Shown here in pieces: positions 1 through 11,311 of a stretch of 64,000 nucleotides of DNA. Both the position numbers and the translations under genes were made by a program. Within the stretch, counting starts at the first letter, position 1; the number at the start of each line of letters is the position of its first letter. The notes beneath the pieces were generated by a model, which was not told the DNA's origin, ran no database searches, and worked only from the letters and a program-made list of their open reading frames with translations. Location of the stretch: positions 5,688,661 through 5,752,660 of the forward strand of contig OX463812.1 of assembly GCA_949825045.1 (NCBI GenBank), given 5' to 3'. Source of the stretch: Argyresthia goedartella. Taxonomy: Eukaryota; Arthropoda; Insecta; Lepidoptera; Argyresthiidae.

Positions 1-1082
1 CCGAACCATTTGATGCTGGTCCGTTCATACATGCAGGCTTTTATTATCCTATTGGTTAAAATCCTATTGTTCCTTGAAAGGAGAATATCCTTGAGCACGT
101 TTAGGTCTATAGTATCAAATGCTTTGGTACTATAGACCTTTGGTAGTATCTAGCGCCAGTACATATGTTCTGTTACCCGCGCGCCATTCTTTGTCTAATA
201 CTCTGCGTAGTGTGAAGATGTGGTCATCGGTAGATCTAGTGCGGAAAAATGCTGCTTGGTAGTTCCCGAGTTCTTTTGTTATCTCGTCTAGTTTGATGAG
301 CAGGTATGTCGCGTTTATGCGATATCCTGTATTACACATTGTTATACGGCGATAGTCATGGGTGTCTTGAGGGTTTCTGGTTTTGGGGATAGTTACTTGG
401 ACCGTTTCATTCCAGGACTCCGGTATTATATTTTCTGTCCACGCTCTGTGCATTGTTTTGGTAATAACCTTTGACAGTTGTGGCGGTATTCCTTTGTACA
501 GTTCCGGGACTACCTGATCTGTACCCGGCGCTGTTCCGTTACGCATGCGGCTGATTATCGTTTTTATGTCGGCTATTGTTGGACCATTTTCTAGATAGTC
601 AGGGTTTAATGAAGTTTCGTTAGGGATAATCATAATTTTAGGGCCTTCTGATTTCCTTAATTCCTGTTCCCAGCGTGACATTGGGATAAATCGTTGTTTT
701 TTCCACCGTCTCGATTGAAGCTGGTGTCGTCTGTAATAGTGTTACACGATTTGCATGCGTTTGCTTGGGTGTGTTTTTCCTAGGCCTTCAAAAAATGCTC
801 TGCATTCTCGTTTTTCTTCATTATCAATAATTTCCTCAAGACGTCGTCGGCATTCTTTGAGTTGTTTATTGATTGTTTGGTCGGTTGTTCGACGTCTTTT
901 AAGGAATTTGGTCTTTTGCAAATTTGCCAGAGCAATTCGGTGTTCCCGCGATGTAACGGGTTTTACGGAAAATGTTTTTTGGGCTACTGACTTCATAGCC
1001 CCTGTAATAGATTCCCACGGAATGTCGGGCGTATAATCGTCGTCATTTTCTATAAATATGTAGTTGTTCGCCGTAAGTTATT
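1..1082 (-). pseudogene. non-LTR retrotransposon fragment (linker and start of reverse transcriptase)
   Basis: Read on the minus strand, an open frame from about 1082 down carries a basic, arginine-rich linker, then an RT start with the motif GTAPGTDQVVPELYK near 550-490, WNETVQVTIPKT near 410, DYRRITMCNTGYR near 350 and LALD near 150. There is one in-frame TAA at about 742 and a frameshift near 130, where a short local duplication splits LALD from STKAFDTIDLN. After it the frame reads on to base 1, so the catalytic core lies off the window. The endonuclease that should precede the linker is missing, so the copy is 5'-truncated or decayed. The wording resembles RTE-like elements common in moths, but I cannot assign the clade. 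Confidence 0.8.
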
Positions 1083-2394
1083 CCATAATCCCGTTATGGT
1101 ATTTTACTTTTGTGTTATTCATTTCATCTCGTACTAGGGCGGTGTACGAACACTGTTTATAGTTGAACTTTAAAACTATTATCGCTTTGTACTTAGTTTG
1201 GGTTGTACTCTTTGTTGATTCACAATTTTTAAATAATTACTTTGATTTAACGATGTTAAATGATCGCAAGCTTAGTGCAACGAAATATAAAACTACTATT
1301 GATGCGGTCTTTACAAGACATTAAAATACATTCAAATCAAAATTGTTCGTTTCATAATTTAGCTACCATAAACCTATTAAACCATAAACTTATCAGTTTT
1401 ATAAATTGGCGATGATGCTGCTGGCTGATATGGTGACAGATTTGTTGAAATTATGGATGGAAGTTGATTTTACTGAAGTGTAAACTTATTGAGTTACGTA
1501 AAATAATTGTTATTTTTAATTTTTAAGTGCAACCATAGTTGTTATGTTAAATCATTGTAATTTTTTCTTGTTAAGTGAAACCTTTATTTTTATGTTAAAT
1601 AGTTGTTATTTTTTTCTTGTTAAATGAAACCTTAGTTTATGTTAAATAATTGCAATAATTAGCGCATTAAATTAAAATTGTATATCACATTATAGTCTTT
1701 CTACTGATAAATAAAACAATTCATGCGAAATTATTTCCTAATCACCCTTTGGGTACTGTCGATAGAATCAAACTTATTTTCAACATATTTTAAGTTTAAA
1801 AAGAAGTGTTTTAGATCAAGGATTATAGTTTATAATACTTCTTTACAAACCAAAAATAATAATCTATAATAATAATCGTCAAGTTATTGACGATATAATT
1901 CACAAGCTGTGTAGCTTTCAGTTTTCACTTCTATCGGCAGTCCCCAAACACTGCCCGTTTTTTTATTCAGATGTTGACTTGCGTTCGAACTATAGGCTCT
2001 AAGGTGATAATATTATTTACGATTGTTCACGAGTTTTGTAAAGTCACTGCTCGTAGTCAGAAGATGATCGATCGCTGACTAATAATTGTGTTATTTTATT
2101 TCAGATCATAAAAACATCATACTCCTTTTTCACACTACTGCAACAAGTCGAAGAAAGTATTTAAATACATCGCAGCTATCGTTAAATTTTGTTTGTGTTT
2201 TGTTTATACATGTTCTTAGAATAATGTTGCTTATTCAATTCAAAAAGTATTTCTTATGTTTTTACTGTAATATTTAAAAGTATTAGTAGTAAGCACGACA
2301 CTATAATCTCAAATTAAATTTTTTCACTGAAAAGTTGTTTTTCTAAATACTCTCCTCCTGGAAACCTTTGTTCATATTGCGGAAAAGTATAAAG
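1083..2394. other. AT-rich spacer with a degenerate tandem repeat
   Basis: I see no convincing coding sequence. From about 1500 to 1650 a unit of roughly 55-60 bp recurs about three times in diverged form. Each copy has a run like TTGTTATTTTT, then TTGTTAAGTGAAACCTT, then TATGTTAAAT. The rest is unremarkable AT-rich DNA. Confidence 0.5.
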
Positions 2395-5215
2395 GTCAAT
2401 AGTCAATAGTCAAAGTACTTTATTACTGTAGATATTTACATATACTTAGCAAACGTCATTTTTTGCCGCTTCTCTACATTGGACCACTGTGGGAGAAGCA
2501 GGGCGTAGAAACTCCCACAGATTAATTTTTAGATCTCTTTTAAAAATAGGTTGTGCTTAACTAATACAAATATGAAAAAAAATATTGTTATGATTAATAA
2601 GCAGGAATAAATAATTACAAAATTATTAACAGCAAGGTCTGTGTTGAGCCAGATTAACCCCATACAGTCCTGTCATTTAAGTAATCTTGAACATTGTAAT
2701 ATCCCTTTTTCGACAAAGTCGCTTTAACATGCTTTTTAAATTGCTCAAATGGCAATTTCAAAATCTCCAGAGGTATCTTATTGTAGTAGAGAATGCACTG
2801 ACCCTTGAAAGAATTGCTAACCTTCGCGAGTCTAAAACGGGGCGCACATAGTCTGTGATTATTTCTTAGGTTAACATTACAGCTGTCGTTAAGTTTGGAA
2901 AATGTTGTAAGGTTCTTGCGTACATACATTATATTTTCGAAAATAAATTGACTAGCTACTGTTAGTATGTCAATTTCTTTAAAAAGCTCTCTTAAGGAGT
3001 CTGTTCGTTTTAAATTATAAATTGCTCGAATAGCTCTTTTCTGTAAAATAAAAATAGTTTGAATATCCGCTGCTTTCCCCCACAACAAGATACCATAGGA
3101 CATCACACTATGAAAGTAACTAAAATATACTAGCCTAGATGTAGCCACATCCGTGCTTTGTCTGATGTTCCTAACAGCGTAAGCCGCAGAACTTAATTTA
3201 CCAGCCAATTTATCTATGTGGGGTCCCCACTGCAATTTGGTATCAATGGTTATTCCAAGAAACTTCGTATCATTTACCAATTCTAACGTGCTGTTGTCTA
3301 ACACCAAACTGGTCTCAACTTGCCTGACATTTGGAAGTGAGAATTTGATACACTTGGTTGTACCATCGTTTAACAATAAATTATTAACTGTGAACCAATT
3401 CAAGGTTAAAGACAATACACCATTAACATTATCAAAATCTCCTTTTTATCTTTCAATTTTGAAGACCATTGAAGTATCATCAGCAAACAACACTATGTCA
3501 GTTAATTTCTCCACCATGAAAGGCAGATCATTAATATATACCAGGAATAAGAAAGGGCCTAATATGGAACCTTGTGGAACGCCAATTTTAACACCCGATC
3601 CATCAGATTTTACGCCGTTAACTTCTGCCTTTTGAATTATATTGCTTAGGTATGATCTTAGTAGATACAACGCTTTATTTCTAACTCCGTAATGATTTAA
3701 TTTAATTAATAGCGTATTATGATCAACACAATCAAACGCCTTCGACAGGTCGCAAAAAACTCCGATAGCATCCTGTGCGGCCTCCCATGCAGAATAAACA
3801 TGAGATACAAGGGTAATACCTGCATCCGTAGTCGATTTACCCCTAGTGAAACCATATTGTTTAGCGTGGAGTTGTTTTGTACGGTTGAAGTGTGAGAGCA
3901 TTTGATTGAGTATAATCTTTTCAAATATTTTACTTAGTGTTGGAAGAACAGATATTGGTCTGAAATTTGAAGGATCGCCCTTATCTCCCGATTTGAACAG
4001 CGGTATAAGTTTACTGTGTTTCATGAGGTCTGGAAAAGCCCCATCGTCAACACATTTATTGAATATATAAGCTAAGTGTGGGGCTATAACTAGAATTACT
4101 GAACCAATGACTTTGACTGATATACCCCACAGGTCTTCCGTATTTTTTAAGTTCAGTAATTTAAACGTTTTGACAATGTCCTGGGGATATACATGATGAA
4201 ATTTTAAATATACATTACTGACGCTAGTGTTATTTTTTAATAAAGTCTCTGCTTCAAATGGAGATGAATTTAGACGGTCCGTTGTGAGTACGGGTACATT
4301 GGTGAAGAATGTTTCAAAAGCTCGAGCAACATCAGCGTTGGATTTAACAACATCATCACCTATCTTTAGGCAGAAATCACTGTCCCTTGGTATAACTTTG
4401 CCAGTTTCGCGGTTTATTATTTGCCAAACTGTTTTCATTCTTTTATTTGAATTTTGAATTTTTCTATTAATGTGTAAAATTTTTGCAGTTCTACAAACCA
4501 ACTTGAAAGTTTTGGAATATTTTTTAACATAGTCATGAAATTTTCGATCAAAGTTATAGGTTTTTTGATCATAAAGGTCATACAAGATAACTCTACTTTT
4601 ACGAATTCCAAACGTTGCCCAGTCATTAAATTTAGATTTATCGTTGTAGTCACTGACTTTCTTTAATTTGAAAACTTTATTGAATTCTGTCAGAATAATG
4701 TTGAAGAAGTCTGAGTAGATTTTGTTTGGGTTCTGTTCATTAAAATCCGGTACTGGCAAATTTATATCTAAGTTTTTCGTATATGTCTCTAGTCTATGGG
4801 ATGTAATAGGCCTATAAAATGATGGACCAGTCTTATCCTTAATAGTAATTGGGAATGAAACTGTTTGACCACTGTGATCGGAGGGTAAGCAATTAATTAC
4901 ACTTTTACTTGTGAATGCACAGTCACAAAAAACGTTATCTAAGCAAGTTTGGCTGGTAAGTGTAATTCTAGTCGGCTCTAGAAATACATGACATAAATTA
5001 AATGATTTGAACAGAGTTATTAATCGTCGCTTCAGTGTTGTATCTACAAGCAGATCTACATTAAGATCGCCACAAATAATTAACTTTTTTCTGTTATTAC
5101 AAATTTTAATGAGAGCTTCCTACATAATTTTTTCAAATATTTCGAAATTGCCATGGCCTTTTTCAGTAGTATCATAAACCTAACCACACTCATGAAACTC
5201 CTGGAACATGTAGTC
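2395..5215 (-). mobile_element. CR1/Jockey-type non-LTR retrotransposon, 5'-truncated, nearly intact 3' half
   Basis: The element runs on the minus strand and ends at 2395-2415 in short tandem copies of a 7-bp unit (GTCAATA on the plus strand) instead of a poly(A) tail, as many CR1-like elements do. It holds the end of an APE-type endonuclease, a complete RT and a C-terminal domain. The 5' end fades out near 5215. Another copy of its 3' end sits at 22297-22526, inside the phosphatase gene. No target-site duplication could be found by eye. Confidence 0.85.
2654..5118 (-). pseudogene. endonuclease/reverse transcriptase ORF of the 2.4-5.2 kb element
   Basis: From a TAG near 5118 the frame stays open for about 557 codons. 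It shows endonuclease motifs IICGDLNVDLL (about 5070), CLDNVFC (about 4940) and LPSDHSGQ (about 4885), a linker, then RT blocks: KLIPLFKSGDKGDPSNFRPI near 4000, KQYGFTRGKSTTDAG near 3850, VFCDLSKAFDCVDH near 3750, GVPQGSILGP near 3580 and the active site LFADDTS near 3485. One TAA at 3446-3448 interrupts it. The same frame then continues through LTLNWFTVNNLL to a stop at 2654. Apart from missing its 5' end it needs only this one stop to be broken, so it is a fairly young copy. Confidence 0.88.
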
Positions 5216-5224
5216 TACACCAGC

Positions 5225-7310
5225 GTAACATTAGCTATCTGGATTGCCGTAGCAGGACCACGTAGGTCTACAGAGGACCACGTAGGTCTACAGCTACGCA
5301 GTTGCAGCGCGTAGTCGTACGTCGTACGCCCTTCGTCATAATTTAAAAATCGGTCAAGAGCAGGTTGGACTTACCCAGGAAGGGTTCCGTACCAACCATC
5401 GCACAAGAAAAACGCACGAAACGCGTATTTTGTACGAAAGTAGACATACACATTCTGTGAAAATTTAAACTTTCGACCTATTACGATTCATGAGATACGG
5501 ACCACTGACGGACAGACGGAGAGAAGGATGGACCCTTTAGATACCGTCGGGTATGGAACCCTAAACATCAATCCAATTCGAATACCTATCTGTACCACTT
5601 CACATTATCACTAGATTAGTCGGCTGTATATCAAAGATTACATTATCCCTATATGTATAGACAACACTTGTGAGAGGCGTGTGACCAACGTGGTGATAGA
5701 GGCAGGGTGATTCGATATATCTATGTATATATATATATCTTACGTGATAGGAGTATGGGTGTGTACCCATCGACCGGTCAACCGTCATTCAGGTTGCAGA
5801 GTTAAATATAGTTGGAGAAACTATTTTAGGGATAAGTAATTGATTTTAGCTACATTATACGGACACCGTAATGGGATCCATCGTGCAGCAGCAGCAAAAA
5901 CAAATGAATAATAATAATGGGCTCCTTGGTCTAGTTGGTCTTTGGGCATCACACTTTCTTCTCTCGCAGGAGAAGCATGGTCGAATGCGGTGTTGACCAT
6001 GTACCAATGGGATAAGCAATATAATATAAGTACGTTATCAGACGTGCCCTGTTTCGGATGACACGTCAAATCCCGGCGACTATCGCTACTTGGTAGAGTA
6101 GTCGTAAAACCCCATCAACTTGCACTGAGCCAGCGTGATGGAGCTTGGCTCAATCTTATCCGTATCTGGGTTAACTTCTTTGCCGCTCGGTAAGGATTTT
6201 GATGGGCTACATTTATAGTTATTATCTATCACGCTTTTTTCCATAACGACAGCAGACTCCATTATGCGTGATAGTTTGTGAAGTACTTTAAATTTATATC
6301 AAACAAAATAATTCTAATTACATCGCAGAATCTTGCAAAAATTACGAATTGCGTTGTCATTATTTCACCTCTCGCCAGTGTGAGGTAAGGTTGTGTTTAA
6401 AATGGTAGTCTGATGAATTAATACACACAGAAGTTAAATAGACCAGTCCACAAGTGACCGAATTCAGAATTGGTCAAATTTGGAAGTGTTCATAATGGTG
6501 GTGATGTAGTGTAATGACCGTAGCCTTCAAAAGTAATCCGGGATATTGATATGATATGAAAAGTAATGCCAAACAAATAAAAACAAACTCTTTGCCATGC
6601 CAGACACACAATTGTGTCAACATTTAACCAGTAATGAAGTGGCCAACGAAAATTCTGTGAAAAAAATATGTGTTTTTAGTTTTTCCACATCTTAAAAATT
6701 GACGGAGTTATTAACGCTCAAAATTCGACTCCTTGCGGAACGATTTTGTCAACTGAGCGTAGCATGTAGGATCAGCGATGACGTCACTTTACCCGTCAGG
6801 TGATCTGATTTGTCAGGCTCATTCGGCTCAAGCGCGCCATACTGTAATGAACTCCCCACAATACTCACGAATAAAACTAAAATGACCAAAAAGTACTGCA
6901 TTGTGCCCATGTTCAGTAACTCGAGTGTAAAAAGACCAAATAAGTTATTTTTTGTCTGCCATTAAGCCCAAAAATTAGAAAAAAGTGGATAAACGCCGTA
7001 AGGAGAGCAGATTCTATTGGAAATAAAAGTACTGCTTGCTGTTGTGAAGATCATTTTTCCCCCATTTTTTGATGTTTTACTTGTACTATCTAAGTACCTA
7101 CGTCTTTTAATTTGTTGTTAGAAGATCAATTTGTATCAATAAGTCGGTGATATCGTAAGCCTTAAAGGTCATTCATTCACCTACTGTCAAGTATCAAATG
7201 ATCGAATACTTACCTAGTCTTCAGTATGAACTTGGCTCTTTAAATAAATGTCACCTTAAATATATTATATTCATTGAAATATTTAAAGATGATACTGTCT
7301 TCAAATCCTC
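5225..7310. other. spacer with dispersed repeats
   Basis: No gene is visible. At about 5263-5296 an 18-bp unit (GGACCACGTAGGTCTACA with short linker) is repeated in tandem. From about 5341 to 5575 lies a sequence opening with a GGTTCCGTACC-like block and closing with GGACAGACGGAGAG and GGTATGGAACCCTAA. The same closing theme recurs at 36960-37010 and 40740-40830, so it is a copy of a widespread repeat family. At 5715-5740 there is a short AT dinucleotide run. Confidence 0.5.
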
Positions 7311-7317
7311 ATTCTCG

Positions 7318-7760
7318 TGATGAAATAAGGACTTGGAATCAGTACTGAAGCTCAGGAACCAGAAATAGTAAGGCAGTCGTGTTTAGACTCAATTTGTTAA
7401 AGACAATGAACTGGTTTCGCAAACTTGGTGTAATGAGCTGGTTATGGAATGAGGACTTGGAAGACTACTGGAACTCAGGAAAAAGGAATAGTAAGGCAGT
7501 CGTGTTTGGACTCAATTTGTTAACGAAGATGAGCTGGTTTTGCTCATTTGCTCACCAATTTTGCAAAACCAGCTCATCATCCTGACTGCCTGACTATTCC
7601 TGGTTCTTGAGTTTCAGTACTGTCTCCAAGCTCTCATTCTATCACCAGTTCATGAAACTCGTGAAACAAGCTCATGAGCCTTATCTAATTGAGTCCAAAC
7701 ACGACTGCCTTTCTATTTCTTGTTCCTGAGTTCCAGTACTCATTCAAGTCCTCATTCCAT
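7318..7760. repeat. four-unit palindrome: two direct units facing two inverted units
   Basis: A unit of roughly 115-120 bp, recognisable by GGCAGTCGTGTTTGGACTCA, by GGAACTCAGGAA and by GAATGAGGACTTGG, occurs twice in direct orientation at about 7318-7540 and twice in inverted orientation at about 7560-7760. The short loop lies at about 7541-7558. The arms could fold into a hairpin of about 200 bp per side. No transposase or clear target duplication is visible. It may be a MITE dimer or a rearranged satellite unit. Confidence 0.75.
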
Positions 7761-7830
7761 CATCATCCCATGACACCAAGTTTGTAAACCAGCTTATAAA
7801 TCTTTGTAATATTAGTTCAAAACGACTGAT

Positions 7831-8600
7831 GTACGATTATTCCTCATAGACTCAGGTAACAAGCTATTTTCGACGAAATAAACAGAATAGATAAAATTAG
7901 ATAAAAAAACTGTTTTCCTAGGATGGACAAATAAAAAGACGAGACGGACATACAATTGGGTGAAGTTCAATAAAAGATTTTACCAACTTTTGTTATTTTA
8001 ACCCACGCAATTCTGCACCTAGTTTTTTTAGTCACTGTTTTTCTAAAAATACTCTGCAACCATAATAACGTCCACATTAGGCATGTTGTCAGATTGGCCT
8101 TTGACAAATCCCTCATTAATTATGAAACTAGATTATATACTATATTATATACTGAATACACGTAATTTTATATTGTATAATAGTTCAACAGCATAAACTG
8201 GTGTAAGAAGGTAATAAGAAATCACTTTTTACGACTGCGAGGCCGAGCTGCGGCCTGAACTCAGACTGACTGCGAGTCGTAGTGTGACGTCATCATAAGC
8301 GCAGATGCCGTAAGACAAATTCACAAAGCGTTTCGGAAATGCCCGATATGTTTTTGGTCGACATCGGTAATACTGTGACTATTACAATGAAACAAAAGCT
8401 GGTGTAATGTCCACCACCCTGGCTATAATACTAAGTGCTGTTTTTTTTTTTTCAACACCTTAGCCTTAAAATCTTAATTTAAACAAATAAGGTTCAAAAT
8501 AAATAACAAGTGCAAATGATGTAAATGACACTCGTAAAAAAGTAACGAGAAATATTGATTTCACGTCAAACTAACATGGTCATGCTATTCACAGATTGAC
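7831..8600. other. spacer with no gene seen
   Basis: AT-rich DNA with a T-run near 8440-8452 and a GC-richer patch at about 8235-8310. No open frame here resembles a gene. Confidence 0.4.
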
Positions 8601-10675
8601 AAACTTATCTGTAGAATGAAGGGATGACGCCACCATCGAAAAGGGTTGCCACATATTACATAAATTGCTGCAATCGGTGCAAATAGTAGATGCAACACAC
8701 GATTATTTTTAGCGATTTATTAATTTAGGATTGATACATATTTATAATATATTATAGCCAAATAAAAAATATGTACATAACATTTATTAATAACTAAAAT
8801 CCACAATATAAAGCACTTGGCACTTATCACAACTTTTAACATCTAAATACGTATTTTACAAGAGGTCTACTCGACCAGACCGTACGCTCGACAAATGATT
8901 AAGTATAAACATTGCTTATAAAAATATAATTGCTGACACATTGCATTTCAAATTTTCGTTTTATTGAAAACTTTTCACATAGTAATTATGATCTAATGAA
9001 GCCGAATTATGTGCGCTAATGCCATATTTATGGTCGAGTGGATAAATTCCACTAATTTCCTCCAAATCTGAGTCACTGTCACTATCGGTATCAGTGCCAC
9101 TGTCTAAATTGACTATAAAGGGCTTATCTAAATATCAGTCGTTTTGTCGATAATCCTCTTCAATTTTATGCACGTGTGCAAAATATTTTTGCCATTGTAA
9201 GGCATCAATAGAACTGAACGCTTCGGTTAATAGTTTCGGCATATTTTAATTTTTGTGCTCTATATTTACTTCTGCTGCTCTCCTTTTCATTGAACTCCAC
9301 GCCATCTCAATAGGATTTAGGTTACAGTGATAGGGTGGCAGCCGTAAACATTTGTTACCATATTGTGCTAATAAATTATCAACTTCATATACAGGGTCAG
9401 GTTTAAATCGTTTGACAATCTCCAGTAACTGTGGTTTAGTCATTTCTGATGAGAATTTGAAACGATTCTCATTTAACCACTTTTGAATTTCGGGTTTGTT
9501 TGTGTTTGTACTTGGAGCCTTATTAACCCGAATGCTATGGTATGGAGCGTTGTCCATTACTACCAAAGATGGTTCTTCAAGATTGGGTAGTAATTTTTCG
9601 GCTAACCACTTTTTGAAGTTTGTGTCGTGGTAGTCCTCACTTTTGGTATTTGATTTAAACACAAAGTCTGCGTTTTGGACAAACCCCGTTTCTCCTCCGG
9701 CATGAAAAATAATAAAACGATGCCCTTTAGATACAAGTTCTAGAACTCTATCTGTTTCTTGACTTTGCCAGCATTTTTAGTGGTATATGAGGAATGTCTC
9801 GTCTAAGTATACAACTGATCGACGATTAGCTGATAAAGCGTTTTTATATACTTCTAGCTCTCCACGCAGAAATATCATTGCGCTCAGTTATAACCTTGCG
9901 ATTGCTTTGTGTTTTTGGAAACAAAAGCCAATTGTTCGTAACAATTTACGAAGTGTTTCTCTGCTACCTTGGAAATTTATGTCGCCTTTTAGAACAGTAA
10001 GCAGTTTATTAATCGTTGGTAATTCCTTTTTAATCGGATAAAATTCATGCACTTTTCGCTTGATCAAACCTAGATCGAAACTGTCAACTTCTATTTTGCC
10101 ACGTGTCCTTTTTCTCGATTTTCCTGTTGTGGTTATTTCCAAACCCATTTCTGCAGCGGTTTTACCTTCTGCAACAATTTTATAAATTTTTGATATACCA
10201 ATACCTAAAAGAAAAATAAACTCATCATTAGAGTAATAAAATTTGAGAAAATGTAACCGAATTCTAGGCGGCCGAAGTCGCGGGCACCAGGTTATATATA
10301 ATCTAAATTAAATTGGAGCTAATAAATACCTACAGCTGTTTTAGTTAATAACGATTTTCAAACGATGTCGAGAATTTATTTAATCATAATCTGGTAACAC
10401 TAACCTGAAGCGGCTGCAATGCGTTTGTATTCTTTTTCAAACGGTATTATTGGAGCTTTTTGCAGCTTTTCTGCATCAAAGAATAATTTCATTTTGAGAA
10501 TAATTAATCGTACCTTTGATTGCTTTCGGCATGATTATCAAACAAAATACTTGTAATATTGGAAAAACTATTGGACTCTCAACTGAACAACACAACACAA
10601 CAACAACTGACAGCGAAGTGACATTTTCAAAATGGCGTCCGTAGTTTCCCCCTTCGCCGTTCTACAGATAAGTTT
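8601..10675 (-). mobile_element. Tc1/mariner-like (IS630 superfamily) DNA transposon
   Basis: A 16-bp perfect inverted repeat, AAACTTATCTGTAGAA at 8601-8616 and its complement at 10660-10675, bounds a segment of 2075 bp. The segment holds a minus-strand DDE transposase. The sequence just inside the ends is only loosely similar. The transposase is decayed (see next entry), so the copy is probably immobile unless helped in trans. Confidence 0.82.
8961..10491 (-). pseudogene. DDE-type transposase with one intron, decayed
   Basis: The first exon starts at the ATG at about 10491 (MKLFFDAEKLQK...) and appears to end near 10404 at a GT donor. A second exon begins near 10209 with GIGISKIYKIVAEGKTAAEM and runs through a helix-turn-helix-like N-terminal part. 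The catalytic domain shows VVYLDETF (first Asp, near 9800), VVMDNAPYHS (second Asp, near 9550) and LPPYHCNLNPIEMAW (third acidic residue, near 9320). An acidic tail rich in Asp and Ser follows at about 9040-9110. Damage: a frameshift near 9860-9885, and in-frame stops at 9777-9779, near 9246 and near 9140. Keeping an intron inside a transposase is unusual but known for some eukaryotic families. Confidence 0.78.
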
Positions 10676-11311
10676 ATGGCTCTGTAGGTTTACGCCTTTG
10701 TTTTAGAATAGGCACCAATTCAACAAGATTGAAGAACTTCATTTTATGAATAAATACTTTTTGCCACAACAATGTTGATGATGATTAAAAAGATCTAACG
10801 TCTCTAACGAGACATGTCTTGACTTATTTAAAAGATTTAGTCTTTTTAGACGTCCAACCAAGCTTATATACTCGATCAAACTGTTTTGTCGCGCAGTAGC
10901 GCATCGATCGACGAAAACATCGCTTGTCTTTAATTTTTTATCGAATAACATAGTGAGAACCGTAGGTGGTTATCGAAGGAATTTCTTGAGGTTGCGAGGT
11001 CTACAGAAGCAAATTCGTGCCTTATCCTGTTTTTGAAACGGCGACATAATGTGTGTGTGAACACCGCATTACAAAGCAATCGATTTCCCGATACAGTTCT
11101 TGCTATTCATGAAGTCGACCGGACTTTTCTTGTGTTTACACGGATCCGTATACGCTCTCTCACTCTAGCGCGCTCGTGGCTGATCGCTCCGTCATACTCG
11201 CACACAACCCACACTAGTAAAGCCCAGTCGACTACGTGAATTGCAAGAACTATAACATTGGATTAAGATTGTGACTGATATAAATATACCGAAAACTCGC
11301 AGATCATTGTC
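10676..11311. other. upstream region of the phosphatase gene
   Basis: This stretch should hold the promoter and 5' UTR of the phosphatase gene on the plus strand. I see no clear TATA box or initiator that I would commit to. A GC-richer section lies at 11100-11230. Confidence 0.35.

Noticed and set aside
9787..10041. Plus-strand 84-codon frame
   Set aside because: Antisense to the transposase gene.
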